DNA of 64,000 nt from Proteles cristata cristata (lineage: Eukaryota; Chordata; Mammalia; Carnivora; Hyaenidae). A model generated the notes under the pieces. That model had not been told where the DNA came from and made no database searches. It saw only the letters and a list, made by a program, of their open reading frames with translations. Positions 1-11,122 of the stretch are shown here, one piece after another; positions within the stretch are counted from its first letter, which is position 1, and each line of letters starts with the position of its first letter. The stretch lies in the NCBI GenBank assembly GCA_017311185.1, contig JAESUZ010001712.1:1302001-1366000 (forward strand), read 5' to 3'. A program made the position numbers and the translations under genes.

Positions 1-152
1 CATGGTTCAATGGTTCTAGCCCCTCTTCAGGCTCTGCGCTGACAGCTCACAGCCTGGAGCCTGCTTTGGATTCCGTGTCTCCCTTTCTCTCTGCCCCTCA
101 CCCATTCATGCTCTGTCTCGCAAAAATAAGTAAAATGTTAAAAAAATTTTTT
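1..152 (+). mobile_element. SINEC_Fc-like CAN-SINE, head cut by window edge
   Basis: The first bases already lie in the SINE body (GACAGCTCACAGCCTGGAGC). They are followed by a short pyrimidine tract, an AAAATAAGTAAAATG tail and an A/T run. The tRNA-like head lies outside the window. No coding capacity. Confidence 0.9.
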
Positions 153-1000
153 TTTAAAAGATTGATACTCCCTGTCCCAGGAAAGCTCCCCTGCCTCCCC
201 TTACTGTTGGCTGCCTTTTCTGGCTTCCCTCACCCACAGCCAGTGAGATAATACATCCCGAGTCACCTGAACAGTCCCAGTTCATGTCTGGTGTCCCATG
301 CACTTTCTAGCATTTGTCCCACAGAATTATTTTTCCATAAAATACTGTTAGTGATGATTGCATTCACCTGTGTTGGGGTGAGTTTGCTAGAGTCCACTTT
401 GTACTTCTGGCTTCTACCATAGTCTGGACTGCAAACGTGTAAGATGCGCAGATAGTAACAGGGTCCTGACTTTAAAGGGTGTTTAAATCTGAAGAAGACC
501 ATCGTGAACCTGTCTCTTTTCCTGAGTTTTTCTAGATGAAAACCAGAACAGGTGATAACTAACATCTCCCTTTCAAGGACAGCATGCAATGCACTTACTG
601 CTGACAATATGAAATACATTAATGTACCTCTTTCAGGTCTTGGGGGGGTGGAGGAGATGGATTCAGCACCGCTGCTCCTGCCTGCCATTCGGTGTGCCGG
701 CCGGGTGCATCTTGGCTACTGCAGAGGCCGGAAAGATGTGCTAAGCCACCAAGCTCCAGTCAGCACCACCTGGAAAATAAGAGAATTTTATGTACTAGGT
801 TCTGTGTAAAATACACAGGAGTTAGAGACTCAGAACTCCTGCAATATAGTCTATAATGGGTAATCTGAATGCTCTTACGGTAGAGGTTTTTCATTTATAA
901 TATGGCAAAAAACTACATTTATTTTACTATTTTGTTAAAACTTTTTTTCCGTTAGGCAATAAATGTTTCAGCAGCGAATGAACAAAAAAAATACATGTTT
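153..1000. other. Unassigned unique-looking DNA
   Basis: No repeat, exon or RNA gene recognised. Open frames of 85 and 141 codons overlap each other on opposite strands around 552-809 and 263-688. Neither has a recognisable domain or splice context. Confidence 0.5.
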
Positions 1001-1218
1001 GGGGCATCTGGGTGGCTCAGTAGGTTGAGCATCTGACTCTTGATTTCTGCTCAGGTCATGATCTTATGGTTCATGGGGCTGAGCCCCACATCAGGCTCTT
1101 TGCTGACAGCGCGGAACCTACTTGGGATTCTCTCTCTCCTTCTCTTTCTGCCCCTCCCCTGCTTGTGCACTCACGTGCTCTCTCTCTCTCCCTCAAAAAA
1201 TAAACATTGAAAAAAAAT
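1001..1218 (+). mobile_element. Felid CAN-SINE, full-length, diverged
   Basis: Begins GGGGCATCTGGGTGGCTCAG and contains the box-B-like GGTTCATGGG. It has a long TC tract (about 1120-1190) and ends in an A-rich AATAAACATTG tail. The body is of the GATTTCTGCTCAGG type, with CTACTTGGGATTC instead of GAGCCTGGAGC, so it belongs to an older subtype. ACATGTT flanks both sides, suggesting a partly decayed target duplication. Confidence 0.92.
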
Positions 1219-2021
1219 GTACATGTTAAACGAAAAACTACTGGATTTCTGTACATTAAAAAAGTTAATGTATATATAAAATGCATAAGATCTTTGATAA
1301 CATTTATCATCCACTGTTGGGTTCTGGTGACATCTCTGGCCACATGAAAACCAGACAGAAATCCACTGAAAAAGTTCCAGCCTCTGTTTCAAAAGTTAGA
1401 ACTATTTTTAAAAGGCTATGCCCCCCAACTGACAATTTCACACATGCAGCTGCAGTGGGAGTATTTACATATCACTCTGTGAAGTAGGACTTCTGATTTA
1501 CATCAAACGACTATTCGTCTCAATTAATTTTGCCCATGTTTATTCCAGGTCTGTATGTACAAAATGTGAACTGATAGCTGTACGTGTGACGGTGATGTTT
1601 GCGAAAGAAGAGCTATAAACAGCTCCATGAAGGCTTTTTATATTAGATTCCTCCAATGCTTCGATAAGTCTTCAGATAATTAATTAATTCTAATGATGGT
1701 GTGATTTTTCTTCCTCATACAATTCAAGAAATTGAAGTAAATTGTTGGAAGTTTATTCACAGGTAAAACATCTGACATTGTTGGGTCTGCTGTGTTATAA
1801 AGTCAGCTCAGAAGTTCAGTATTGAAGATAAAATGTGTTTCTACAGTAATAATAGGAACCCAAATATTTGGGAGCTCAGGTTCATGGAAGAATAATGTTC
1901 TTACCACATTAAGAAAGCTACAGAGTAGGATGTACTTGGAAATTGTTGTGGAGCACATAATTCATGATTGTCTCCAAACAACTGTGGTATTCCACCAAAG
2001 GAAACAGAAACTATCATTATC
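1219..2021. other. Unassigned AT-rich DNA
   Basis: AT-rich sequence with TTAATTAATTAATT near 1678. No gene or repeat family recognised. Confidence 0.5.
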
Positions 2022-2270
2022 AAAAATTACAAATGTTTGTGAGGTGCCTGGGTGGTGCAGTTGGTTAAGTGTCTGACTTGAGCTCAGGTCATGATCTCAC
2101 AGTTCATGGGTTTGAGTCCGGTGTCTGGCTCTGTGCTGATAGCTCAGAGCCTGGAGCCTGCTTGGAATTCAGTGTCTCCCCCTCTCTCTCTCTCTCTACC
2201 CCTCCCCTGCCTGTGCTCTCTCTCTCTCTCTCTCAAAAATAAATAAACATTTAAAAAATTACAAATGTTT
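2022..2270 (+). mobile_element. Felid CAN-SINE with perfect 17-bp target duplication
   Basis: The duplication AAAAATTACAAATGTTT occurs at 2022-2038 and 2254-2270, and the element fills 2039-2253. It shows a head (GCCTGGGTGGTGCAGTTGG), a GAGCCTGGAGCCTG body, two TC tracts and an AAATAAATAAACA tail. The exact duplication is a direct sign of L1-type target-primed insertion. Confidence 0.96.
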
Positions 2271-3096
2271 CTATATATGAACAAAGTAATTTAAGTACAA
2301 AATTCTTGTGACAGAGCTTGTATTAAAGTATCAGGTCACCCCTCTCAAACAAACCCCATGCATCAACAATAACAACAAAAACTTCAGTTTTTTGGCAGTA
2401 CACATTTTCTTCCTTTCTCTGTTGCCCATCAGCAATCCGGTTTTAGAAATGTTGAGCCTTTGAATAATAACTATTTTGTAAATCACCCTACGTGTCCTGG
2501 AATACTATTGAATTCTTTTGAAATAATTCCTTAAATGTTGGTTGCATTTTGATGAAAATCAATTGGAATATTTTAATAAATTATTCAATAGATGGAGCAC
2601 AAAAAAAATCAGGTTGTGAAACTTTTTATGAATCGTAATTATCTAAAACAAGCTTACACAGGGACAGATTGAAATTGTCTCTGCCCAAAGAAGGAAGGAA
2701 ATGAAGAAATTAAACTTTAGGAGCTCAGAGGTATACACTATCTTGATTTGTGAGAGAAAGCTTTTGATGAAGGTCCTATTTTTAATTAGGATGAATTTAT
2801 ATTCTGTACTAAAATGGAATTGAAAAGGCCCACAATTTTACAACATCTAACTTTAGTGAAACATTGAAAAGAATCATAAATAGTGAGGAGTTATTTACCA
2901 ATTCATGCCTTATAAAAATAGTTGTTGAATAAAGATGCTCTAAATGGCAGCAAAAGAACATACACTGTGAAATTATTTGAGCTTAAATATTAACATATTC
3001 TGATTTTAAACATTAGAATGGAGACTATCCTCTATCTGCACTTGCTTTGAGCTTACCAAATAATTCAGCACTTCTAAAGACAGCATTTTCTCAGTT
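2271..3096. other. Unassigned AT-rich DNA
   Basis: Low-GC DNA with no open frame of note, no repeat family recognised and no splice or promoter signal worth calling. Confidence 0.5.
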
Positions 3097-3340
3097 AAAA
3101 GTATTTTGGTCCAGGGGCACCTCAGTGGCTCAATCATTTAAGAGTGTGACTTAAGCTCAGGTCATGATCTCATGGTTCGTGGGTTCGATCCCTGCCTCAG
3201 GCTCTGTGCTGACAGCTGGAATCTGGAGTCTGCTTCAGATTCTATGTCTTCCCCTCTCTCTGGTCTCCCCAACTCACACTCGCTCTCTCTCTCTCTCTCT
3301 CTCAAAAATAAATAAACTTAAAAAAAAGTATTTTGGTCCA
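3097..3340 (+). mobile_element. Felid CAN-SINE with perfect 17-bp target duplication
   Basis: AAAAGTATTTTGGTCCA is present at 3097-3113 and again at 3324-3340. The element between (3114-3323) has the tRNA-like head with GGTTCGTGGGTTCGATCC, a TC tract and an A-rich tail. Confidence 0.95.
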
Positions 3341-3380
3341 CAGAGAAGGGTCCATTTCAAATTATTATAAAATGCAACTG

Positions 3381-3637
3381 TAAATAATATGGCAATTTTG
3401 GAGTGCCTGGGTAGCTCAATCAGTTAAGCATCCGACTTTGGCTCAGGTCATGATCTGGTGGTTCGTAGGTTTGAGCCCCTTGTCAGGCTCTGTGCTCACA
3501 GCTAGCTCAGAGCCTGGAGCCTGCTTCAGATTCTGTATCTCCCTCTCTCTCTGACCCTCCTCTGTTCATGTTGTCTCTCTCTCTCTCAGAAATAAATAAA
3601 AACATTAAAAAATAAAAATAAATAATATGGCAATTTT
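3381..3637 (+). mobile_element. Felid CAN-SINE with perfect 19-bp target duplication
   Basis: TAAATAATATGGCAATTTT occurs at 3381-3399 and 3619-3637. The element (3400-3618) uses the TCAGAAATAAATAAAA 3' end and a CTAGCTCAGAGCC body, which marks a different subtype from the copy just upstream. Confidence 0.95.
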
Positions 3638-3883
3638 ATTTTTAAAATAAAAATTAAAAAAACATTGGTATGAATACATTCTTCCAAAATGCCAGGGACT
3701 TTCTACAATAGAGTCAGTTCTGACTGAAAAGCTGATTAAGGTATGTGAGTATGTTTTTATATACAGTATTACAATAATATGTACAGTATTGTATATCGCC
3801 TATATTTGCTTAATATAAAATAGTTCATTAAAAATTTTGCTTTATGTATATGAACAATTTTATTTTTAAAGAGAATTTCATTT

Positions 3884-4117
3884 TTATATTCATTTTTTAA
3901 AGTTTATTTATTTTGAGAGAGAGAGAGAGTGAGCATGTGGAATGAAAGAGAATGTGGAACGAAAGAGAGAGAGAATCCCAAGCAGGCTCTGCACTATCAG
4001 CACACAGCCCTCCAAAGCGGGGCTCGAACCCATGTACCATGATATCATGACCTAAGCTGATACCAAGAGCTGGACACTCAACCAACTGAGGCACCCAGGT
4101 GCCCTTATATTCATTTT
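3884..4117 (-). mobile_element. Felid CAN-SINE, inverted, 13-bp target duplication
   Basis: TTATATTCATTTT is repeated at 3884-3896 and 4105-4117. The element reads on the minus strand, with its A/T-rich tail at 3897 and the head (GGCACCCAGGTGCCC) at about 4090-4104. A short stretch is doubled inside it at about 3937-3968 (GTGGAATGAAAGAGA, then GTGGAACGAAAGAGA). Confidence 0.94.
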
Positions 4118-4374
4118 GGAAGAAAATTATCTATAGCTCTGCCACTACACTGATTTGTCAGTAAATAATTTCAACAGCTATGTAATTTTCATTATTCTAA
4201 CCCCTTATTGTTTAGGTGTGCCAGTCCTAAATGTCCTTGGTTTACCCCAGCTGTAGCTCACACCAGCCTTCTTCATGACGACACATCATTCTTTCCCATT
4301 CCACTGGAACTGCCTTGATTTGATGTGAACAAGCAAGGATTTGATGTCACTGACTTGGTATCCCTTTACTTTCT
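4118..4374. other. Unassigned DNA
   Basis: No feature recognised between the inverted SINE and the MIR relic. Confidence 0.4.
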
Positions 4375-4555
4375 TTACCATGTGCCAGGCACTGTTCAGC
4401 TAGTTAAATTTTTGTTAGCCTCTGCGATGGGCATTCTAAGTATCCCCATTTACAGATGAGAACACTGAGGTGGGGAGAGATTAAGTAATTCTACTAGACA
4501 GAGACCAAGGTGGGATCTGAGCCCAGGCAGTCTGACTGCAAAGCCCAGGTCTCTA
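4375..4555 (-). mobile_element. MIR-type ancient SINE relic
   Basis: On the plus strand it reads GTGCCAGGCACTGTTC, then CCCCATTTACAGATGAG, then TGAGCCCAGGCAGTCTGACT. This is the reversed order of the mammalian-wide MIR consensus. It is heavily diverged and has no intact ends. Confidence 0.8.
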
Positions 4556-4599
4556 ATGACAACCTCATGTAGATTTCTCTCAGTAAATATCTGTGGGAT

Positions 4600-4640
4600 T
4601 AAAAAAAAAAAAAAAAAAAAGGAATGAATGAATGAATGAA
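4600..4640. repeat. A-run followed by (GAAT)n
   Basis: A run of about 21 A's is followed by GGAATGAATGAATGAATGAAC, a simple repeat with length-polymorphism potential. Confidence 0.9.
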
Positions 4641-6560
4641 CAGCAAGAAAGCAATGGCAATCGTTGTCTGCAATTGGTGAAAATATCACAGTGAGAGGAA
4701 GTGTCTAACACACAACTCCATATTCAAAACACAGCTGAAAAGCTTGGAATCAAAACCAGCACTTTTCAAGGGAAAAGGAATTACTGTAAGTAAACAGGAT
4801 TGTTTACTCAGCACACCAACTGCCAGGATGCAAGGAGTCAAGAAAACAAACATGCTTTCCCCCTGCTGATAACAGAGACCTCTTCGTTTTGGTTGTTTAC
4901 TCAGACTCTGATAACCAGGCACTCTCTGGCTAAAACAAGGATGTGTGTCCCGTCCCATCGGACCCTGGATTTTGGATCCAGCCCCACTGGAGGCAGCCTG
5001 GCCTGTAGCTCATGCCTGAAGGGCAGGAGTAAAGTCTTGAAGAGCACATTCTCACATGTCTGGGATTGGAAGCAATGGCTGATAGAGTGTCTGAGGCATG
5101 GGGGAAGGAACTAAGGGTGAAGAGCAAGAGAGGAATGCCTTTAAACAGAGCTGGAAACTCAGGAAAGAAAACTGTCACAGAAAGGAATATGCTTCCGTTT
5201 GGGTTGGGCTTGGTGAGTTTGAGATACTTGGAAATTGGTTGGAGATACAGAATGTGGAATTCTGAGAGAGGGTCAGGGTCTGGGTGACCCCAACTCTCCG
5301 AGGTGTTGTTGGAAAGAAGGCGTAGAGGTGATGGAGACACAGTTCTCCTCAGCTGGAAGAAACACAGCATGAGTAGACATTGCTTGAGAAGGAAAAGTAA
5401 TAACCACTGTCACACCCAGATAATCCTGATACTCTCAGCCCCTGTCAGCCGTGGAGGCAGCACTCTGATTTTGCTTCAGGAAAGAACTCACTCAGTCCTA
5501 CTTCTTCCATTTTTCCCAGGTTTTCCCCCAATCGATCTGAACTCAATTCTGTTCCAGTGTCTGCTTCTTGAAGGACAGGAACATACTCCCCACAGCTCTG
5601 CAAGTGACACTCCTTTTCTAAGACCCAGAGAAAATCCTAGTGTCAAGTTGTCTGGTTATCTTCAGGAAGCTAGTATCCAACATTTACGGTCCATCGATTC
5701 ACTTTTTCAATTCATTATTCATGTGATGAACCACTTTGATAGGTTTTAGTTATGTCAGGAACTGGGCTGGATCCTGGGGATATCACAGTAACTAAGGAAC
5801 ACGTAAGTGACCATGTTATTTAGGAAAATGAAAGGCCCTGAGGGGTCCATGAAGGGAGAGCTCTCTCTGGGTGGGACTGGGACTTTAAGCAGTATCTTCT
5901 ACCCGATGCAGAAATCTATATAATGATCACCCCAATAGACTGAGAAGACGTCAGTTCCACACAGCATAACTCCTGTGCTGCCGTGCCCCACACTGTGTGC
6001 AGAAGTTACCACCACCAGCAACCACTGGAGGAAGCCAGCAGCCCATCCATGGCAAGACAATGGCACAGCATTGCCAACTCCCATGGCAGTCTAGGGGTTG
6101 ACATTGCTAGCTGTCTCTTCCGCTTTCAGTTCCTTCTCCTTTACCCATCCCACCCCTAAACCAAGAGTCAAGCAAAACTCTCCCATTTGACTGGAGCTGC
6201 CATAAATCTGGTTTATAGAAAGTTCCCCCCAATTCACCCCAGCTGAACAAGCTCCAGGTCGGAGGAGCTGCTGACCAGGAGCTGGCATCCAGTGGAAGGT
6301 GGAAGGTCATGTGGAAGCTTGCAGGAATGGGTCGGAGGCCTCACGGGTCCCTGGCCAGCCCACAAGGCTGTCTCTATAAATTGGCTCTTAGGAGGATGCT
6401 GCCCCCCACTTCCCCGGTCACCCCACATCTGAGTGATGTGAGGAAGCCAGAGGCCACTTCAGCCTGAGGAGCTCTGGGGAGAAGAGTAGCCACAGAGCCA
6501 GTGGAGCCTGCCCGATGAGGCAGAGACCCTCCCAAGACCGTGGTGCAGGGCAGGGGCTCT
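4641..6560. other. Mostly unassigned DNA with ancient-repeat flavour
   Basis: The 5750-5800 stretch (TATGTCAGGAACTGGGCTGG) resembles an old L2/MIR-like end. The rest shows nothing I can name. Open frames of up to 148 codons (for example 5303-5749) lack any recognisable domain. Confidence 0.4.
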
Positions 6561-6561
6561 G

Positions 6562-6790
6562 GGGGAGATGGTGGTTCAAATTCCAGCTCTGTCATCCCTG
6601 ACTTATGACAGAATCGGGTCCCTTACCTTCTCTAGGCCTCCATTTCCCTCTGCTACAAAGGAGAGAGAGTAGCTGCACCTACCTCATCCGACTATTGGAA
6701 GGATTTCATAAGTTAACGTCTAGAAAGCACTTAGCACTCTGCAAGGCAACCCTAAAGTGTATGACCACCACTAATTACCAGTATTCTTAT
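6562..6790 (+). mobile_element. MIR-type ancient SINE relic
   Basis: TGGTTCAAATTCCAGCTCTG is followed by CTCTAGGCCTCCATTTCC and then TAGAAAGCACTTAGCACT. This is the order of the MIR consensus in sense orientation. Confidence 0.8.
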
Positions 6791-6851
6791 ATGCCCGGCT
6801 CCAGCCGCCACACTGGCTTCAATGGCCTCTCACTGTGTCATTCCACCCTTA

Positions 6852-7085
6852 CCTACTTTCTCTTTTTTTTAATGTTTTATTTATTTCTGAGATAGAGATA
6901 GAGACAGCGTGAGCAGGGGAGGGTCAGAAAGAGAGGGAGTCACAGAATCTGAAGACAGGCTCCAGGCCTGGGCTGTCAGCACAGAGCCCGATGCGGGGCC
7001 CGAACCCACGGACTATGAGATCATGACCTGAGCCGAAGTCAGACGCTTAACTGACTGAGCCACCCAGGTGCCCCCCTACTTTCTC
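6852..7085 (-). mobile_element. Felid CAN-SINE, inverted, 11-bp target duplication
   Basis: CCTACTTTCTC flanks at 6852-6862 and 7075-7085. The inverted element carries TTTATTTATTTCTGAGA at its tail side and CACCCAGGTGCCCC at its head side. Confidence 0.94.
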
Positions 7086-7749
7086 ATAAAAAGAAAGACT
7101 AAAGTATAAACCCCCTTCCACTTTTGGGAAGGGTTTTCTGAAATTCACACCCATCAGAGCCACTCCCATGGTAACCACGCTGGTCAAACTCATGGGGGAA
7201 AATGGCCTGTGAGCCCCAGACTCAGCTCCTGAGGGCTCTCTGCTTTGTCCACTCACAGCAACACCGGGAGAAGCAAGGGTCCCAGAAAGAACAATAGGAT
7301 GGATTGTGCCTGTGACAAGGACTCCACCTGCGGCCTGAGCAACAGGTTTTGATCATCCTGGCTTTCTGCCAGTTGGGAAATAAAACCCCTTCCGGAACAC
7401 TTGCCATTCTGTGGGTTTTCCCCAGGAGACCTACTAACTGATTTCACCTAGAAACTTCATCATCGAGCTGTGCACCATACAGAATGTATCCCTGTAAAAT
7501 CTGATGCTTCACAGACTCCCTAATACCTTTCAGGGTGAGTGGGGACACCAGGTCCCTCCCCTGAAACTGACAACTGGACACTCCCCCATGCAGTGTGCAT
7601 TTTCTGTCGGGTGAGCCAGCTCTGGGCTGTCCACTCAGTGTGAGGTAGGGGAGAGAATGTGAAAGGAAAAGAGGGCCATTGTTTCTGCTGACATATTTGC
7701 CTTAAGAATCTGGAAGGGGAAGCTGGTTTCAGTTTGAGGGCCTCTGCCG
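7086..7749. other. Unassigned DNA upstream of a GC-rich block
   Basis: No repeat or gene recognised. Short overlapping open frames on the minus strand have no domain signature. Confidence 0.4.
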
Positions 7750-8340
7750 GTAGTTGGGAGCAGGGGCTGAAGGAGCTTCCCGGCCCCTCCTGCATTTGTT
7801 ATCAGCAAGAGTGATTACACACCAGTTCTGCAGATGGCCACACGGCCCTCCTCGGCCCTCCTCGTGGTGGGGTTCTCCTGAGGGAACAGCTTATTCTGGA
7901 GCCGTGGAAGAACAATGGGAAATCTTTTCCCACGACCTTCATTTCGCCCTCATTTTAAATTCCATTGTATTTGTAACTCCAGATAAGGGGACTGATTTCT
8001 GCAACTCTTCAGGGAGGACAGCTGGGCCATCCCCGGCCCAGCCTTCCAATCTCTCCCTGCTCTCGTCAGCCCGTGGCGCTGGGATCCTCAGGCGGTCCAG
8101 TGAGGGAGCCAGGCAGGAACTAGCAGGCAAAGGTGGCTATAAATACACCGAGCCCGCAGCTGAGGGGCGGGGCCGGGAAGCACCTGCATCTCCTCAGGGC
8201 ACATCCGCCCCGGGTCCAGGCTTCCTCGCCGCCCTCGGCCTCCGAGTGGCACTTTCCGTGTACATCCCCCCCCCCACCCCGCCGCCCCCAACCCGCCTCC
8301 CAGCTGAAGGCCCAGGTTCCAAGTGGCTAACACCCTTTGA
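7750..8340 (+). promoter_or_regulatory. GC-rich block with TATA box and GC box (candidate promoter)
   Basis: GC content and CpG frequency rise sharply compared with flanks. On the plus strand there is a TATAAATA box at 8138-8145, followed by an Sp1-type GC box (GAGGGGCGGGGCCGGG) at 8162-8177 and a C-rich tract at about 8262-8300. An AGATAAGGGG GATA-type site lies upstream near 7981-7990. A start site near 8165-8175 would fit a TATA box at that spacing, but a GC box downstream of the start is unusual. An open frame runs through the whole block (7754-8389). I take that as a side effect of GC-rich sequence, because I recognise no domain in it. Confidence 0.4.
8138..8145 (+). promoter_or_regulatory. 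TATA box-like TATAAATA
   Basis: The octamer sits in the context GGTGGCTATAAATACACC, with GC-rich flanks on both sides. This is the usual look of a core-promoter TATA element rather than of AT-rich background. No transcript evidence is available here. Confidence 0.4.
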
Positions 8341-8565
8341 TCTCAAGAATCTGAGCTTCATTTCCACTGGGGTTGATGGAACTGAATAGCAGAGGGTAAA
8401 ATGAGGAAGGAGTGGGGGACAGAAAGAGAGGAAAGGAGCGTCTTCACAGGATGATTTTCTTCTCCTTATTACATTTGTGTGAGGAAGTTGGAAACAACCA
8501 GTAATCAGGCCTTCCTGACCCACATGAAGTAGAAACTTAACAATTTTAAAAGTTAGTGACAATGT

Positions 8566-8567
<2 letters not shown>
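8341..8567. other. Unassigned DNA
   Basis: No feature recognised downstream of the GC-rich block. Confidence 0.4.

Positions 8568-8598
<31 letters not shown>
8568..8598. repeat. 31-base T run
   Basis: Uninterrupted poly-T. No recognisable retroposon body is attached on either side, so it is either an isolated homopolymer or the tail of a lost insertion. Confidence 0.95.
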
Positions 8599-8601
<3 letters not shown>

Positions 8602-8929
8602 GGCATTTGAAATAACCAAAGCAAGTCACAGCAATACCTAATGGTCAGTTGTGTATGGAATTCTGTGCAATTGTCGTTCAAAATGAGAATTGAAGAGCCA
8701 GGTTGTAGAAGAGATGAGAAAGTGTTTAAAACTTCATTGGATGACAGTTCTCACACTGCAGTGAACTGAAGAATAACCTAGAACATTTGTTCTACAGACA
8801 GACCCTAGTGCCCACCACCTGAGACTAATCCTATATGGCTAGGCCTGGGCCCCCACATCTGCATTTGGGTTTATAAGGAAGTCTGACTTGAAGAAGCAAT
8901 GCCCAAGGACAGTACACAAAGTGAAGGTC
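8599..8929. other. Unassigned DNA, possibly a second MER5A-like relic
   Basis: Around 8740-8880 there are phrases similar to MER5A interior (TGAACTGAAGAATAACC, CACATCTGCATTTGGG), but the match is too weak for a firm call. Confidence 0.35.
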
Positions 8930-9080
8930 CTGACCAGTAGCAACAGCAGCACCAGGAAATTTGCTAGAAATGTATATTCTCAGGCCAACTCCAGACTTAA
9001 GGAATCAGAAAGGCTGGAGACAGGGCCCAGAAATGTGTGTTAAAAAAATCCCCCTGGTGATTGTGAAGATTGAGAACCTC
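8930..9080 (-). mobile_element. MER5A-like hAT-Charlie relic
   Basis: AGCAGCACCAGGAAATTTG, ATATTCTCAGGCCAAC, GAATCAGAAAGGCTGG and TCCCCCTGGTGATTGTG occur in MER5A order. It ends with TGAGAACCTC, the expected terminal region. Non-autonomous and fossil. Confidence 0.8.
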
Positions 9081-9328
9081 TAACAGATTTCCTTTTTATT
9101 TTTAATTATTTTACTGTTTAATTTTGAGAAAGAGAGAGGGGGGGGCCGTGCATGAAGGGGGTAGGGACAGTGAGAGAGGGAGACACAGAATCCCAGGCAG
9201 GTTCCAGGCTCCAAGCTGTCAGCACAGAACCCAATGTGAGGCTTGAACTCATGATATGTGAGATCATGACCATAGCCGAAGTTGGATGCTTAACTGAAAC
9301 ACCCAGGCGCCCCTTTAACAAATTTCTT
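9081..9328 (-). mobile_element. Felid CAN-SINE, inverted, inserted at the edge of a MER5A relic
   Basis: The tail side starts about 9095 (TTTTTATTTTTAATTATTT) and the head (ACACCCAGGCGCCCC) ends about 9315. TAACAGATTTCCTT at 9081 and TAACAAATTTCTT at 9316 are an imperfect target duplication. A G-run (GGGGGGG) near 9139 interrupts the AG tract. Confidence 0.92.
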
Positions 9329-9489
9329 ACAAGCCAGGAGCATGAACCCTGCAACAGTGGTGATTCCAGCATGCAGCCGAGGCTGAGAACCAGTGCTCTG
9401 TGTCTGCTGGCATATAAATGTTTATATCACCTTCACAGTCCCCATTTTCTGAGTATCTACTTTTTGGAGCGAGGGTTAGAGTCAATGAT

Positions 9490-9700
9490 GTGACAGGGGA
9501 AGAATGTGGACCTTGTTTCAGACAGACAAGGACTCAAGGTGTGGTCCCAAACTTAACCTCCCTGATGGTCAGTGTTTTCACCTGTGATATGGAAGGGATG
9601 ACACCTTTCCCACATTTGTGCTGCAAAGAGTAATGAGACATCATTTGGGAAAGCACTTAGCCCGCACCTAGCACATCACAGGAACTTGATTTTCCTTTGT
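9490..9700 (+). mobile_element. MIR-type ancient SINE relic
   Basis: The sequence runs from a diverged middle, through TCAGTGTTTTCACCTGTGA and GGGAAAGCACTTAGC, to ACCTAGCACATCACAGGAAC. This is the MIR consensus order in sense orientation. Confidence 0.75.
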
Positions 9701-10585
9701 GCCTCTCTGCAATCGTTATTTCCCTCAGTTTAATTGGGGTCTGGAATGAGATTCTTAATCTTTATAGAAATATGGCTTGAGGGTATACTCCTCAGAGAGC
9801 ATCAAAAACCTCATTTTAAAATCATCCCTTTTATTAGTGTAAATGTATGAAGAGCTCAGTGAGCAATCCTGCTTTTAAAGACTGGTGGTGAGAGCATAGA
9901 AGCATCTCTAATGCTGCTTAACCTCATTCAGCTACAGCCAGAGCCACTTTCTTTTATTCACAGATTTGTCAGTAATGGGGAAACCCTTCTAATTTTATTA
10001 CTACATTCTTTGCACATGGACCTCACTTTCTAAGTTGATCTCCATTGCTTCTAAGATGCCATATCAACTATGACCAGTGTAATGACAGATCTGCAATCAA
10101 CTGGTGTAAAGAAGTCATTTTGTGTGTGTGTGTGTAATTCCATTGATGTGAGCATCAGCCAGCTCTTAGAGAGCAGATTCAGTAACCACTCTGGCATGAA
10201 GCTATGCTGCCTATGTATTTTCTATAATACGTAATGGTTTTATTGACCCTAAATAAATACTTGGCAATGAGCTCTTCATATATTCTAAAGATGAAGTGGC
10301 TGCAAATGGGTCTCTCTCGAGGCAATGACAGAAGCATGTGTTGTTTGTAGCACGAAGCTTACACTGACCACATTTTATTGTGGGAGTGAAGTAAGTGTTA
10401 TCCACATGCAACAATCAAATGTTCCACATAGTTGCATTAGGATAGAAGATTCCTTATGTGACCAAGACCTGGGGCACTGTGCAGCCTAAGATGGCTAACT
10501 AGTTTATGGTAGGGTAACTGGCAGACATTAGGGCAGAGAAAGGTGGATATACACAAAGTTCATTGCCATCTAGTACTTTAGCTCT
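9701..10585. other. Unassigned DNA with a short TG repeat
   Basis: A GTGTGTGTGTGTGT stretch lies near 10120-10135. No gene, exon or repeat family recognised otherwise. Confidence 0.45.
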
Positions 10586-10587
10586 AG

Positions 10588-10690
10588 CTTCAATGAACAC
10601 TTTCTGAGCAGCTGCCATCCATGGGCAAAGGACATTTACATGCACAATCTCAGCTAACGCTCACATACAGTTATCACCATCCACTTTTTA
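10588..10690 (-). mobile_element. MIR relic, part 1 (split by two SINEs)
   Basis: ACACTTTCTGAGCAGCTGCC and CACAATCTCAGCTAACGCTC resemble inverted MIR. The expected continuation resumes at 11125 after two inserted SINEs. Confidence 0.65.
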
Positions 10691-10894
10691 AAAAATCTTC
10701 AACGTTAATTCATTTTTGAGAGACAGAGACAGAGCATGAGTGGGGGAGGGGCAAACAGAGAGGGAGACACAGAATCTGAAGCAGGCTCCAGGCTGCAGCA
10801 CATAGCCTGATACGGAGCTCAAACTCACAGAATTATGAGATCATGACCTGAGCTGAAGTCAGACGCTTAACTGACTGAGCTACCCAGGTGCCCC
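10691..10894 (-). mobile_element. Felid CAN-SINE, inverted, first of a tandem pair
   Basis: The inverted element has its tail side at about 10691 and its head (CTACCCAGGTGCCCC) ending about 10894. A CCACTTTTT-like flank precedes it, and CCACCTTTTTT follows it before the next SINE. Confidence 0.92.
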
Positions 10895-10907
10895 AACCAC
10901 CTTTTTT

Positions 10908-11122
10908 AAGTTTATTTATTTTGAGAGAGAGAGAGTGTGTGTGTGTGAGCACATGAGCAAGTGGGGGAGAGGCAGAGAGAGAGAGAGAGAGAGTGGGAGA
11001 GAGAGAATCCCAAGCAAGCTCCACACTGTCAACACAGAGACTGATGTTGGGCTTGAACCCAAGAACCATGAGATCATGACCTGAGAGGAAATCAAGAGTC
11101 AGACACTTAAACAAGAGCCACC
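10908..11122 (-). mobile_element. Felid CAN-SINE, inverted, second of a tandem pair
   Basis: Starts TAAGTTTATTTATTTTGAGAG and includes a GTGTGTGTGTG segment near 10935 and a long GA tract near 10975-11007. It ends at a worn head (AAACAAGAGCCACCC). CCACTTTTTATAG follows, echoing the flank of the first copy. Confidence 0.9.

Noticed and set aside
3897..4094. Small minus-strand frame with many serines and leucines
   Set aside because: It is the translation of the SINE GA/TC tract. The same pattern recurs in most SINEs here (for example 10833-11114 and 29224-29526).
7754..8389. 211-codon open frame on the plus strand, the longest in the window
   Set aside because: It runs through GC-rich DNA including the TATA and GC boxes, shows proline- and alanine-rich chance composition, and has no recognisable domain. 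A mammalian coding exon of that shape without splice evidence is unlikely.
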